A stretch of DNA of 64,000 nucleotides from Faecalicatena sp. Marseille-Q4148 (GCA_018228665.1 CP073692.1:1872046-1936045), one strand, 5' to 3'; shown: positions 50,615 through 59,568, counted from the stretch's first letter. A program made the numbers and translations. Notes: generated by a model not told the origin, from the letters alone.

Positions 50615-52729
50615 TTACACTTCAAACAGAAGATCACTGTATGACGGCATCGGCCACATATCTTTGGAAACAATCATTTCCAGATGATCCACCGGCTCAC
50701 GCAATGCTTTCATAGCCGGAACAACCTCATCATGATAGTAATGTGCCTGTTCACAGCCTTCCGCTCTTTTTCCGGCCTCTTCCGTCACTTCTTCCAGATG
50801 TACAAGCGCATCTTTTACCTCTTTGAGAAGATTATTCGTCTCTGTCAGAACTTCCATCTGCACAAGTGGTTCTGCTCCTGCACCCCGAACGGCAACAACG
50901 GTCTCAGCTACTGTCTTCGTATAGTTCATTACTGCCGGAAGAATCTGCTTTCTCGCAATATCGATCATCGTTTTCGCTTCTATATTAATAACTTTCGCAT
51001 AAGCTTCGTACTTGATCTCCATGCGGGATTCCAACTCTGCCCGTCGAAATACACCAAATTTCTCAAAAACACGAACGGATTCCTCTGACACAAGTGCCGG
51101 GATTGCATCTACCATAGACGGAAGATTCGGAAGACCGCGGCGTTTCGCCTCCTCCACCCATTCCTGTGAATATCCGTTGCCGCTAAATACAATCCTCTGA
51201 TGTTCTGTTGCATAGCGCTTAATCAGATCATGAACTGCCTGTTCAAAATCTTCTGCTTTCTCCAGTTCATCGCACGCATCACAAAGTGCATCCGCAACAA
51301 TTGTATTCAGTACAACATTCGGTCCTCCGACAGAATCTCTTGAACCGACCATACGGAACTCCCATTTATTTCCGGTAAAAGCAAATGGTGACGTACGGTT
51401 CCTGTCTGTCGCATCTTTTGTAAAGTCCGGAAGTGTGCGTACACCTGTCTCCAGAACGCTTCCTTTAATACTGTGAGTTGCTGTTCCTGTACTTACAAGC
51501 TGCTCCAGCACATCCTCAAGCTGTTCTCCGAGGAAAATAGAAATAATTGCCGGCGGAGCTTCTGCTGCCCCAAGACGCTCTTCATTCCCCGGATCTGCCG
51601 CAGATTCCCGAAGAAGCGCCGCATGTTTATCAACTGCCCGCAGCATACACATCATCAGCAAAAGAAACTGAATATTTTCATGCGGTGTCTTTCCCGGATC
51701 AAATAAATTCTTTCCGTCATCTGTGATTAGCGACCAGTTATCATGCTTTCCGGAACCGTTCACTCCGGCAAATGGTTTCTCATGGAGAAGACAATGCAGT
51801 CCCTGTCTGGAAGCAACTTTTTTGAGTGTTTCCATAATCAGCTGATTGTGGTCAACTGCTACATTGCATTCCATATAGATCGGTGCAAGTTCATGCTGTG
51901 CAGGTGCTGCCTCATTATGCTGCGTCTTAGCAGTTACTCCAAGCTTCCACAACTCTTCATTCGTCGTCTTCATGAATGCAGCGATACGGTTTCTCAAACT
52001 TCCAAAGTAATGATCATCCAGCTCCTGTCCTTTAGGCGGCATCGCTCCAAACAGCGTCCGTCCTGTAAAGATTAAATCTTTTCTCTGAAGATATTTCTCC
52101 CGATCTACGAGAAAATATTCCTGTTCGGCACCGACAGATGCCTTAACTCTCTTAGCTGTTGTGTTGCCGAACAAACGCAGGAAACGGAGCCCCTGTGTAT
52201 TAATCGCCTCCATTGATCTCAAAAGCGGCGTCTTCTGATCAAGCGCCTCGCCTGTATAAGAGCAAAATGCTGTCGGAATATAGAGGATGCATCCCGCTTC
52301 ATCTTTCTTCACAAATGCCGGCGACGTGCAGTCCCATGCCGTGTAGCCTCTCGCTTCAAATGTGGCACGCAGTCCTCCTGACGGAAAAGAAGATGCATCC
52401 GGTTCTCCCTTGATCAGTTCTTTTCCGGAAAAGCTCATTAGAACTTTCCCGTTAGCCATCGGCGCCGAAATAAATGAATCATGTTTCTCCGCTGTCACTC
52501 CTGTCAGCGGCTGAAACCAATGTGTATAATGTGTTGCGCCTTTTTCAATCGCCCATTCTTTCATCTCATGTGCGATTACATCCGCAGTTTCCAGGTCAAG
52601 TTCTTTTCCCTCTTCGATCGTTTTTTTCAGATCTTTATAGACTTTCTTAGGCAGACGTTCCTGCATCACTGTATCGTTAAATACATTCTCTCCAAAAATC
52701 GCCGCTACATTCATGAATTCTCCCATCAT
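50615..52729 (-). CDS. glnN: Glutamine synthetase type III
   Basis: The 704-residue enzyme makes glutamine from glutamate, ammonia and ATP. The length and the sequences [15 protein letters not shown] (metal-binding Glu), [33 protein letters not shown] (ATP/glutamate loop), and [20 protein letters not shown] are those of GSIII, found in anaerobes and cyanobacteria and unlike GSI (about 450 residues). N-terminal GSIII-specific segment: [17 protein letters not shown]. Two start ATGs are close (52729 and 52714); AGAGGATG supports the first. Monocistronic. Confidence 0.96.
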   Translation of the reverse strand: MMGEFMNVAAIFGENVFNDTVMQERLPKKVYKDLKKTIEEGKELDLETADVIAHEMKEWAIEKGATHYTHWFQPLTGVTAEKHDSFISAPMANGKVLMSFSGKELIKGEPDASSFPSGGLRATFEARGYTAWDCTSPAFVKKDEAGCILYIPTAFCSYTGEALDQKTPLLRSMEAINTQGLRFLRLFGNTTAKRVKASVGAEQEYFLVDREKYLQRKDLIFTGRTLFGAMPPKGQELDDHYFGSLRNRIAAFMKTTNEELWKLGVTAKTQHNEAAPAQHELAPIYMECNVAVDHNQLIMETLKKVASRQGLHCLLHEKPFAGVNGSGKHDNWSLITDDGKNLFDPGKTPHENIQFLLLMMCMLRAVDKHAALLRESAADPGNEERLGAAEAPPAIISIFLGEQLEDVLEQLVSTGTATHSIKGSVLETGVRTLPDFTKDATDRNRTSPFAFTGNKWEFRMVGSRDSVGGPNVVLNTIVADALCDACDELEKAEDFEQAVHDLIKRYATEHQRIVFSGNGYSQEWVEEAKRRGLPNLPSMVDAIPALVSEESVRVFEKFGVFRRAELESRMEIKYEAYAKVINIEAKTMIDIARKQILPAVMNYTKTVAETVVAVRGAGAEPLVQMEVLTETNNLLKEVKDALVHLEEVTEEAGKRAEGCEQAHYYHDEVVPAMKALREPVDHLEMIVSKDMWPMPSYSDLLFEV

Positions 52730-52773
52730 TTCATCCTCTCGCTATTCACTATATCGTTGCTTTTGAAATTGCA

Positions 52774-52800
52774 AAGGCATTCCAATTACTGGAATGCCTT
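52774..52800 (-). terminator. Hairpin downstream of fba
   Basis: AAGGCATTCC (52774-52783) pairs perfectly with GGAATGCCTT (52791-52800), seven-base loop; the minus-strand T tract is short (TTTGC). Confidence 0.6.
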
Positions 52801-52821
52801 ATTATTCTTCTCTAGTTGAAA

Positions 52822-53685
52822 CTAAGCTCTGTCAATGGAACCGAATAATTCCATTTTTTCTTTTACAGTTGCTTTAATTGCTTCGAACCCAGGTGCTAAT
52901 AATTTACGCGGATCATAGCCTTTGCCCTGCTGATCTTTACCTGCTTCTACATATTCACGTGTAGCTTCTGCGAAAGCCAGCTGACACTCTGTGTTAACGT
53001 TGATTTTAGAAACGCCAAGATCGATCGCTTTCTTGATCATCTCTGCCGGAATACCTGTTCCACCGTGAAGAACAAGCGGCATAGTTCCTGTAAGCTGCTG
53101 GATTGCATCCAGAGTCTCAAAACTTAATCCCTGCCAGTTTGCCGGATATTTTCCATGGATATTTCCAATTCCTGCTGCAAGCATGTCTACACCGAGATCA
53201 GCGATCATCTTACATTCGTTCGGATCTGCACATTCTCCTGCTCCCACAACTCCGTCTTCTTCACCACCGATAGAACCAACTTCCGCTTCGATAGAAAGTC
53301 CAAGTGCATGAGACACTGCTACAAGCTCTCTTGTCTTTGCAACGTTCTCTTCAATCGGGTAATGAGAACCATCAAACATGATAGATGAAAATCCTGCTTT
53401 AATACATTTATAGCATCCTTCATATGTACCGTGATCCAGATGAAGTGCTACAGGTACTGTGATATTCAGCTCATCGATCATAGCTTTCACCATATCTGCA
53501 ACTGTCTTAAAGCCTGTCATATATTTTCCTGCACCCTCTGATACACCAAGAATGACTGGAGAATTACATTCCTGAGCTGTCAAAAGGATTGCCTTTGTCC
53601 ACTCCAGGTTGTTGATGTTGAACTGACCAACTGCATAATGACCTGCTTTTGCTTTATCAAGCATTTCTTTTGCTGAAACTAACAT
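52822..53685 (-). CDS. fba: Fructose-bisphosphate aldolase, class II
   Basis: The 287-residue zinc enzyme of glycolysis cleaves fructose 1,6-bisphosphate to DHAP and glyceraldehyde 3-phosphate. Asp84-His85 in VALHLDHGTYE bind and act at the metal; IEAEVGSIGGEEDGV, NIHGKYPANW (His) and LVLHGGTGIPAEMI (His) complete the site. KINVNTECQLAF binds phosphate. The shorter length is the class IIB type. Driven by the promoter at 53731-53759. Confidence 0.96.
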   Translation of the reverse strand: MLVSAKEMLDKAKAGHYAVGQFNINNLEWTKAILLTAQECNSPVILGVSEGAGKYMTGFKTVADMVKAMIDELNITVPVALHLDHGTYEGCYKCIKAGFSSIMFDGSHYPIEENVAKTRELVAVSHALGLSIEAEVGSIGGEEDGVVGAGECADPNECKMIADLGVDMLAAGIGNIHGKYPANWQGLSFETLDAIQQLTGTMPLVLHGGTGIPAEMIKKAIDLGVSKINVNTECQLAFAEATREYVEAGKDQQGKGYDPRKLLAPGFEAIKATVKEKMELFGSIDRA

Positions 53686-53730
53686 AATCTTTCCCTCCGA
53701 TTTCTAAAATTCAACATTTTGATGCATTTC

Positions 53731-53759
53731 ATTATAGCGCATTGACGTAGAAAATGCAA
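53731..53759 (-). promoter_or_regulatory. Promoter of fba
   Basis: On the minus strand TTGCAT (53759-53754), 17 bases, TATAAT (53736-53731). Confidence 0.75.
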
Positions 53760-53783
53760 GCAGGCAGCTTTCGTCAAACAACA

Positions 53784-53815
53784 CAAAAAAAGAACAGTAA
53801 TTGCTACTGTTCTTT
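53784..53815 (-). terminator. Terminator of tRNA-Glu
   Basis: AAAGAACAGTA (53789-53799) pairs with TACTGTTCTTT (53805-53815); the minus strand continues into a seven-T run. Confidence 0.85.
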
Positions 53816-53821
53816 GCGTAA

Positions 53822-53893
53822 TGACCCCTAGGAGAATCGAACTCCTGATTCGACCGTGAGAGGGTCGCGTCTTGACCGCTTGACCAAGGGGCC
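53822..53893 (-). tRNA. tRNA-Glu(CTC)
   Basis: Acceptor GGCCCCT/AGGGGTC, anticodon stem CGACC/GGTCG with loop CTCTCAC (anticodon CTC), AGTTCGATTCT T-arm, discriminator A, no encoded CCA. Confidence 0.93.
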
Positions 53894-53910
53894 TGATTGA
53901 TTACTTGCTT

Positions 53911-53939
53911 AGTATATAACACTTTTGAATGAAATGCAA
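53911..53939 (-). promoter_or_regulatory. Promoter of tRNA-Glu
   Basis: On the minus strand TTGCAT (53939-53934), 17 bases, TATACT (53916-53911). Confidence 0.8.
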
Positions 53940-53973
53940 GCATTTTTTTATATTTTTTGAAAAATTTAAAAAA

Positions 53974-54165
53974 TATTTAACTCTTGATTCTCGAATTATT
54001 ATTGAAACGAAATTGAACGAAGGAGAAAGCTTTAAAGCTATCGGCAGATTCTTAAATAAGGATTGTACAACCATTTCCAAAGAAGTGAAACATCACATCT
54101 CTTTCGAAAAAAGCGGAGCCCACAGCAAATCCTTCACTGACTGCCGCTTAGCTTTTCAGCGTAAT
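53974..54165 (+). pseudogene. IS30-family transposase, N-terminal remnant
   Basis: About 64 codons encode the N-terminal HTH of IS30-type transposases: YLTLDSRIIIETKLNEGESF, then KAIGRFLNKDCTTISKEVKHH, close to the family pattern (L-x-x-x-R-x-x-I, then KD-x-TTISKE). The DDE catalytic domain is absent and no terminal repeats or proper start remain. It marks past insertion at this tRNA-adjacent spot. Two small hairpins (54186-54213 and 54219-54250) lie between it and the abi gene. Confidence 0.7.
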
Positions 54166-54214
54166 TCCATCAAAACCAGTAAAAATGGCGAAGTGCTTAT
54201 CGTAACACTCCGCC

Positions 54215-54250
54215 AAAAGCCTAACCGGTTTGAGCAAAATGCTTGGTTAG
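54215..54250 (-). terminator. Probable terminator of the abi gene
   Basis: On the minus strand CCTAACC (54250-54244) pairs with GGTTAGG (54225-54219), followed by CTTTTGG. Confidence 0.5.
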
Positions 54251-54284
54251 GTCTGTTTTACTATTTTATGCAGTTCTGCTGCAT

Positions 54285-55205
54285 TTATACACTTAAATGT
54301 GCTTTCCAATCCGTTGGAAGATTCATTGCTGTAAGGCTGACTACACCAATATTATTTTGAATCAGCTTATCGAAAGCATCTACAAATACTGTCCACTCTT
54401 CATCGGATGAACGCAGATACTTCATCGCCAGTAGGATTTGATACAAACCGTTATGTGCCGGCGGTGGTGTAACTTTATCTGCATCCAGAATTTCTGGTGT
54501 CGTATGTATTGTGCGATTGTAAATTCTGGAATTATGAGCACACATATTACGCAATACTGAAACACCCTGTATCCATGAAGCAAGCATTTTCTGCGATGGA
54601 TTTACTAAATTTCCTTTTTTCGATTTATATTGGTAATTAGCCGCCAATATAGAATACGAACTCCCTGTACCCGTTTTCAAATTCTTAATTATCTTCGATA
54701 ACGTACCAAATGAAATAACTTCAACAGCTGCCCATGCAGGCACCTCTCCATCATGATTATCAAAATTGTGTTTGATAAACACATCATTAGAGCGAGCAAT
54801 TTCTGACGCTACTGTAGACATATTCTGCCAATATAGTTTTTTCTCTTTAAAAATCGATGAATCCTGCAAAACAAGTGGTTCTCCGTGTATAAGTAACGAT
54901 TCTACTAATCGTACTCTTAAAGCCACCTCAATCTTAGAAATCATTGAAAAAATCAAAGCAGATAATTCCTGATCAAACTGATACAACTTTAAAATATCTT
55001 CAAACTTGATTCCTGGAACATACTTCTTTGTAGCATTATCATATAGGTGGAAAGAGTATCCACGCAAACGATAAAACCCAACTGACTTTAATACCTTTTC
55101 TACATCCGCACGAGAAGTAATTGCCATTCCTGCATCAATATATGATTGTACCTGCTGTGCTATTGTTAATATTTGTTTTGGATATTGATACATAAGACAC
55201 CCCAT
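54285..55205 (-). CDS. abiF: Abi family (AbiD/AbiF-like) HEPN protein, candidate abortive-infection toxin
   Basis: The 306-residue protein matches the Abi_2 family: the N-terminal IDAGMAITSRADVEKVLKSV followed by GFYRLRGYSFHLY, then FDQELSALIFSMISKIEVAL and the C-terminal HEPN motif R219-N-M-C-A-H224 in LRNMCAHNSRIYNR (R-x4-H, the RNase signature). AbiD/F proteins give abortive phage resistance in lactococci and related proteins are proposed relatives of Cas13. It is preceded by a hairpin RNA with its own consensus promoter (55210-55296). Two ATGs (55205 and 55193) are possible; GGGGTG stands before the second. It lies alone on a small island behind tRNA-Glu. Confidence 0.85.
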   Translation of the reverse strand: MGCLMYQYPKQILTIAQQVQSYIDAGMAITSRADVEKVLKSVGFYRLRGYSFHLYDNATKKYVPGIKFEDILKLYQFDQELSALIFSMISKIEVALRVRLVESLLIHGEPLVLQDSSIFKEKKLYWQNMSTVASEIARSNDVFIKHNFDNHDGEVPAWAAVEVISFGTLSKIIKNLKTGTGSSYSILAANYQYKSKKGNLVNPSQKMLASWIQGVSVLRNMCAHNSRIYNRTIHTTPEILDADKVTPPPAHNGLYQILLAMKYLRSSDEEWTVFVDAFDKLIQNNIGVVSLTAMNLPTDWKAHLSV

Positions 55206-55209
55206 AAAT

Positions 55210-55262
55210 GAAAAAGTCCCACCGGGTTGCGCATAAAAATCAGAGGCGTGGTGGGTTCTGTT
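55210..55262 (-). ncRNA. Compact hairpin RNA upstream of abiF
   Basis: Transcription from the promoter at 55269-55296 should start near 55262. The RNA then contains CCCACC (55255-55250) pairing with GGTGGG (55223-55218), enclosing a 26-base region with a possible CGC/GCG inner pairing, and ends GGGACTTTTTC, i.e. a hairpin with U-run. The abiF start follows within a few bases. A structured abiF RNA motif is known upstream of such genes; I identify it here by position and shape, not by model search. Confidence 0.65.
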
Positions 55263-55268
55263 ACTATC

Positions 55269-55296
55269 ATTATACAGCTTTTATTGTGGCTGTCAA
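55269..55296 (-). promoter_or_regulatory. Promoter of the abiF-associated RNA
   Basis: On the minus strand TTGACA (55296-55291), 16 bases, TATAAT (55274-55269): both hexamers perfect. Confidence 0.85.
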
Positions 55297-55310
55297 GATT
55301 CCTTTTTTAC

Positions 55311-55347
55311 AAAAAAATACAGGTTCCCACTATTTCTTCTCTGGAAC
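55311..55347 (-). terminator. Probable terminator of the lipid kinase gene
   Basis: GTTCC (55323-55327) pairs with GGAAC (55343-55347); the minus strand runs into seven T residues at 55317-55311 after a few bases. The stem is short. Confidence 0.5.
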
Positions 55348-55360
55348 TATTTAAACTGTC

Positions 55361-56308
55361 CTAAATCTCTTCGTCTGAAATGCATACCAGATCCGGATTG
55401 GCTGTCAGCACCGACAATTCTTCTGCCGGAACCATAATCTGAAGCTGCTGCTGAAGATTTTCAATTTCCACTTGATCATGCTCTCCTCCAAATTCACCGT
55501 CAAGCGTCCACGGAATTTCCTCTTCTGACTCAAATCGAATAGCGCCTGTACGGAACGTGTACATATGGTTTGTATTTACCTGCTCGACAAGAAGCGCGGC
55601 AATAATCTCATTCAATTCCAATGGGTTTTTCGGCATCTTAATTAATGTTACTTCAAATTTCCCATCATCAAATACCACTTCTTTTCCGACCATTCCCCGG
55701 AAGCCCCCGACAGATTTAGAGTTTGTAACCATTCCAAAAATAAATTTGTCTTCGATTACACCCTCATCATATGTTACCTTTATTTTATAAGAAGGAATAT
55801 TAAAAATTCTCTTTGCTCCCTCCAGCACATAAGCCAGATGTCCAAGCACATTTTTCACTTCCTGCTTTGTCTGATAAGCTACGTCCGTAAATAATCCAAA
55901 GGCTGCAATGTATACAAAAATTCCTTTATTAAATCTTCCCACATCACATTGAAATAGCTTGCCGTTTACTGCTGTGTCTGCTGCCTCCAGACGGTTCTTA
56001 GGAATATGGAGGCTGTTTGCAAAATCATTTGTCGTTCCTGTTGGAATATAGCCGATCGGTATCCGCTCTTTCCGCTTCATCATTCCCGTCACAACCTCGT
56101 CAAGCGTGCCGTCTCCTCCACTGCACACAACGAGATCGTAACCATCCGGCAAATGCTTTACCTTTTGATATGCATCTTTATATCTCTGTGTCGGATAAAT
56201 TACGATTTCGTAATCTGCCTTCACAAAAATGTCAAGAATATCCGAAAGTCCGGATTTCAAAGCACCTTTCCCAGCATTCGGATTATAAATAAAAATCATT
56301 TTTTTCAT
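55361..56308 (-). CDS. Diacylglycerol kinase-like lipid kinase (YegS/BmrU/DgkB family)
   Basis: The 315-residue soluble kinase has the DAGK catalytic domain: IYNPNAGKGALKSGLSDIL (6-24), VVCSGGDGTLDEVVTGMM (about 60-77, GGDGT nucleotide loop) and YIPTGTTNDFANSLHIP. The C-terminal beta domain has TVDGE-like WTLDGEFGG. DgkB-type enzymes recycle diacylglycerol to phosphatidate for phospholipid and lipoteichoic acid turnover; related YegS acts on phosphatidylglycerol. Own terminator; separate from the abi island. Confidence 0.9.
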   Translation of the reverse strand: MKKMIFIYNPNAGKGALKSGLSDILDIFVKADYEIVIYPTQRYKDAYQKVKHLPDGYDLVVCSGGDGTLDEVVTGMMKRKERIPIGYIPTGTTNDFANSLHIPKNRLEAADTAVNGKLFQCDVGRFNKGIFVYIAAFGLFTDVAYQTKQEVKNVLGHLAYVLEGAKRIFNIPSYKIKVTYDEGVIEDKFIFGMVTNSKSVGGFRGMVGKEVVFDDGKFEVTLIKMPKNPLELNEIIAALLVEQVNTNHMYTFRTGAIRFESEEEIPWTLDGEFGGEHDQVEIENLQQQLQIMVPAEELSVLTANPDLVCISDEEI

Positions 56309-56340
56309 TTATGCCGCCTCCTTCTCGTATTACATTGGCT

Positions 56341-56374
56341 AAAAAGGCATGTACACGAATCTGTACACGCCTTT
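56341..56374 (-). terminator. Terminator of the rapZ-whiA-crh operon
   Basis: AAAGGCATGTACA (56343-56355) pairs with TGTACACGCCTTT (56362-56374), one mismatch; the minus strand ends in TTTTT. Confidence 0.85.
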
Positions 56375-56387
56375 CACTGCGAAATTC

Positions 56388-56642
56388 TTATCTGTTTGCG
56401 AAAAACGCCTCAATTCCCTGAGCTGCCTCGCCTTCATCCACACCGTCTGTTACAACCATCAGTTTTTCTCCTCCGGCAAGTTTCAGACTCATCATTCCCA
56501 TAATGCTCTTTGCATTAATCTTTTTGTTATCAATCTCTATATATACCTGGCTTGTATACTGACTTGCCTCCTGCACAAGCAAAGCAATTGGTCTTGCGTC
56601 CAAACCGTCATCCAGTTTAATAGTGATTGGTTTTTTAATCAT
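56388..56642 (-). CDS. crh: Crh-like HPr-family protein lacking the active-site histidine
   Basis: The 84-residue protein has the HPr fold but at position 15 carries Asp (DDGLDARPIALLV) in place of the phosphorylatable His; Ser46 is kept in NAKSIMGMMSL. This is the Crh situation: no PTS phosphotransfer, only regulatory phosphorylation at Ser46 by HPr kinase, acting as CcpA cofactor. Bacillus Crh has Gln at position 15. The place after whiA, with a four-base overlap, is the same as crh in the Bacillus yvcI-yvcN region, which strengthens the call. Confidence 0.85.
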   Translation of the reverse strand: MIKKPITIKLDDGLDARPIALLVQEASQYTSQVYIEIDNKKINAKSIMGMMSLKLAGGEKLMVVTDGVDEGEAAQGIEAFFANR

Positions 56643-57598
56643 AATACTTCCTCCTTGTTCTCTCTTGCTCTGTCAGCAATCTCACTCAGCTTCCTCAGTC
56701 TATGATTCACCCCTGATTTTCCAACAGGTGATGAAAGCAGCTGTCCAAGCTCTTTCAACGTAGCTTCCGGATGTTCCAGCCTGACAAGAGCCATTTCTTT
56801 CAGCCCCTCTGTCAGAACATCTAATCCGATCGTATCCTGGATATACTTAATATCCTCGAGCTGTTTTACCGCTGCCGAAACTGTCTTATGAATATTTGCT
56901 GTTTCACAATTGACGATCCGATTGACTGAATTTCGCATCTCTTTCAAGATGCGAACATTTTCAAGATCCATTAATGCTACATGCGCTTCCATCACATTCA
57001 GCATGTCAACAATTTGAGAACCCTCTTTCAAATATACAACATATGTCTTCTTACGCAAAACAATCTTCGCATCCACCCCAAAGCTGTCCATCATCGTCTG
57101 AAGCTGTACTGCTCTCGCTTCCGAAGCACATACAATTTCAAAATGATATGATTTTTCAGGATCGCTCATGGAACCTGCTGCCAGAAATGCCCCTCTAAGA
57201 AATGCCCGTCTGCAGCACATCTGCTGGACAACGATATTCTTTACAACTGACATCTCCTCAAACACTTCCCCTTCTCTGTCAAGAAGCTTCACTGCCTGAA
57301 GAATTCTGACTGCATCTGTATGGCTTTTCACAGCAACGGAATAAATCGTACTCCCTCTTGCCTGGTTTCTGCGAATCGCGTTTTCAGTCTCTATATTAAA
57401 GGTTTTTTCGATTAATGTAAAGCACTTTCTTGCAACAGCTATATTTTCCGTATGAATTTTAATGGAAAACTGCTCTCTGCTGTCAATTATGACACTGCCG
57501 CAAAAGCTTAAAATCGCTGCCAGTTCTGCAATCTGGCAATGTCTTGCCGTCGGTAACTGCTGCGACAGCTCTTCTTTCACTTTCCCTGAAAATGACAT
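56639..57598 (-). CDS. whiA: DNA-binding protein WhiA
   Basis: The 319-residue protein starts MSFSGKVKEELSQQLPTARHC, then the LAGLIDADG-like homing-endonuclease fold (about 95-215) with CCRRAFLRGAFLAAGSMSDPEKSYHFEI. The C-terminal HTH has LTEGLKEMALVRLEHPEATLKELGQLLSSPVGKSGVNHRLRKL visible in parts (about 260-305). WhiA is essential for sporulation in Streptomyces and affects division/chromosome processes in Bacillus. It is between rapZ and crh. Confidence 0.95.
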   Translation of the reverse strand: MSFSGKVKEELSQQLPTARHCQIAELAAILSFCGSVIIDSREQFSIKIHTENIAVARKCFTLIEKTFNIETENAIRRNQARGSTIYSVAVKSHTDAVRILQAVKLLDREGEVFEEMSVVKNIVVQQMCCRRAFLRGAFLAAGSMSDPEKSYHFEIVCASEARAVQLQTMMDSFGVDAKIVLRKKTYVVYLKEGSQIVDMLNVMEAHVALMDLENVRILKEMRNSVNRIVNCETANIHKTVSAAVKQLEDIKYIQDTIGLDVLTEGLKEMALVRLEHPEATLKELGQLLSSPVGKSGVNHRLRKLSEIADRARENKEEVL

Positions 57599-57609
57599 GC
57601 GTCCTCCTT

Positions 57610-58482
57610 TTATTTCACCGCCGAATCCTTTCGAATGTCGCGATGTTCCGCTTTCACCCCATATTCATCCAACTGTTTTAGTCTCTCATACAGGGCATTC
57701 ACAATCGTAACTGAACGATGTTTTCCTCCTGTACATCCAATTCCAATAACGAGATTATGTTTTCCTTCATTAATATAGTTCGGAATCAAAAACTTCATAA
57801 GATCCGTCAAGCGGTCAAGGAATTCTTCTGCCAGTCCCCCCTGCATAACATAATCCTGAATTTCTTTTTCATTCCCGGTTTTTGGTCTAAGTTCAAGATC
57901 ATAATATGGATTCGGAAGAAACCTGACATCAAATACAAGATCTGCATCATTTGGAATACCATATTTAAACCCAAAAGAGAGAATTGTCATGTAAAGATTT
58001 TTATAATCTTTATCGAGCACAATGACTCTTTTCAATTCCTGCTGCAGCTCTTTTGTGAGCATATGGCTTGTATCCACAATATAATCTGCCCGCTCTTTCA
58101 GAAAACGAATGCGTCCTCTTTCTCTGAAGATTCCCTTATCGATCCGTTCTCCCGATGCCAGTGGATGGCTTCTCCTCGTTTCTTTATAGCGTTTGATTAA
58201 TATTTCATCTTCGGCATCCAGAAATAATATTTTGTAAGAAACATTTTCTTCCTTATAATGATCCAATATCTCTTCCAGTGACTCCAGTTTCTCCCCGCTT
58301 CGAATATCAACTCCCAGCGCTACTTTATTTACCTTTGTTCCCGGAATCATCAAAAGTTCCTGAAGCTTTGGCATCAGATCCACCGGAAGATTATCAATAC
58401 AAAAGTATCCCACATCTTCCAACATCTTCAGCGCTGTACTTTTACCAGCCCCGGACATTCCTGTGACAATCATAATTTCCAT
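57610..58482 (-). CDS. rapZ: RNase adapter/nucleotide-binding protein RapZ (YvcJ)
   Basis: The 290-residue P-loop protein has Walker A GMSGAGKS (8-15), FCIDNLPVDLMPK, Walker B-like ILFLDAEDEILIKRYKETRRSHPL and the C-terminal VIGIGCTGGKHRSVTIVNALYERL, the RapZ/YvcJ signature. In E. coli RapZ targets the GlmZ small RNA to RNase E; in Bacillus YvcJ binds GTP and affects competence. It lies 11 bases before whiA. The yvcK gene that normally stands between rapZ and whiA is missing. Confidence 0.95.
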   Translation of the reverse strand: MEIMIVTGMSGAGKSTALKMLEDVGYFCIDNLPVDLMPKLQELLMIPGTKVNKVALGVDIRSGEKLESLEEILDHYKEENVSYKILFLDAEDEILIKRYKETRRSHPLASGERIDKGIFRERGRIRFLKERADYIVDTSHMLTKELQQELKRVIVLDKDYKNLYMTILSFGFKYGIPNDADLVFDVRFLPNPYYDLELRPKTGNEKEIQDYVMQGGLAEEFLDRLTDLMKFLIPNYINEGKHNLVIGIGCTGGKHRSVTIVNALYERLKQLDEYGVKAEHRDIRKDSAVK

Positions 58483-58484
58483 CT

Positions 58485-59399
58485 TTAGAATTCTCCTAAC
58501 CGTTTTACCTCCGGTTCAAGTTCAATACCGGAGTTCTCCTTTACTCTTTTGATCACTTCATTCATAAGCTCTGTCACATCTTTTGCAGTAGCTTTTCCAC
58601 GATTGATTACGAAACCGCAATGTTTCTCAGACACCTGAGCTCCACCGACTCCAAATCCTCTCAGCCCAGCCTCCTCGATCAGTTTTCCTGCAAAATTTCC
58701 TTCAGGACGTTTAAATGTACTTCCTGCACTCGGAAATTCCAATGGCTGTTTCGTTATTCTTCGATTCTTCAAATCATCCATCTTCTCTTTAATCTCTTCC
58801 TGAGAAGCCTCTTGAAGCTTGAGTTCTACCTCAAGAACAATATATCCATTCTTTGCCACAGCACTTGTTCGATAACCAAACTCCATCTCTTTATTTGTAA
58901 GAACACGGATTTCATTCTCTTTTGTCAGCACTTTAACGGAAGTCACAACATCTTTCATCTCTCCGCCATAAGCTCCTGCATTCATAACCATAGCGCCTCC
59001 AATCGTGCCCGGAATTCCTGCTGCAAATTCAAACCCGCCTAAAGCCCTCTCATATGCTGCATTCGCAATCTTAGAAAGCAGTGCTCCTGCCTGCGCCCGG
59101 ATTGTTCCATCCTCCAATACTTCAATTTCACTCATTTCTTTCCCGAACTGGATGATCACTCCGCGATACCCTCCATCTCCGGCAAGAATATTACTTCCAT
59201 TCCCTAGAATATAGTACGGAATCTGCTTCGATATGCATAACGCAATCACATTTTGGACTGCCTGTGCATCTTTTACTGTCACAAAATAATCCGCCGGACC
59301 GCCAACACGAAAGGTTGTATGCCCGGAAAGCATTTCCTGTGTCAGAACGTCCGACTTCCCTGCTGCTTCTTTCAACTCTTTATATATATCAAAATTCAT
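58485..59399 (-). CDS. murB: UDP-N-acetylmuramate dehydrogenase
   Basis: The 304-residue FAD enzyme reduces UDP-GlcNAc-enolpyruvate to UDP-MurNAc in peptidoglycan synthesis. It has HTTFRVGGPADYFV (about 29-42), YILGNGSNILAGDGGYRGVII, the FAD loop FAAGIPGTIGGAMVMNAGAYGGEM and the C-terminal PSAGSTFKRPEG with catalytic Ser and EAGLRGFGVGGAQVS. It is the type IIb class with Ser in AGSTF. The ATG at 59399 is chosen for AGGAGACG. It lies two bases before rapZ. Confidence 0.96.
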   Translation of the reverse strand: MNFDIYKELKEAAGKSDVLTQEMLSGHTTFRVGGPADYFVTVKDAQAVQNVIALCISKQIPYYILGNGSNILAGDGGYRGVIIQFGKEMSEIEVLEDGTIRAQAGALLSKIANAAYERALGGFEFAAGIPGTIGGAMVMNAGAYGGEMKDVVTSVKVLTKENEIRVLTNKEMEFGYRTSAVAKNGYIVLEVELKLQEASQEEIKEKMDDLKNRRITKQPLEFPSAGSTFKRPEGNFAGKLIEEAGLRGFGVGGAQVSEKHCGFVINRGKATAKDVTELMNEVIKRVKENSGIELEPEVKRLGEF

Positions 59400-59568
59400 A
59401 GTTCGTCTCCTATTTTCTTTTTTGTTCTTAAATTGAATCGTCTTTATCATACAACAATCTCCCTCCAAATTCAATGTTTCTCTCTCGCATTTCTATTGCA
59501 AAAAAGTAGTAAATACGCTATATTTATAGGTATACGAAAATATAATAAAAAAAGGAGTGAACAGATCA

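Noticed and set aside
53929..54360. Functional 143-residue gene
   Set aside because: Only the IS30 HTH part is recognisable; the rest is unrelated downstream sequence including hairpins, and the frame overlaps the tRNA-Glu promoter.
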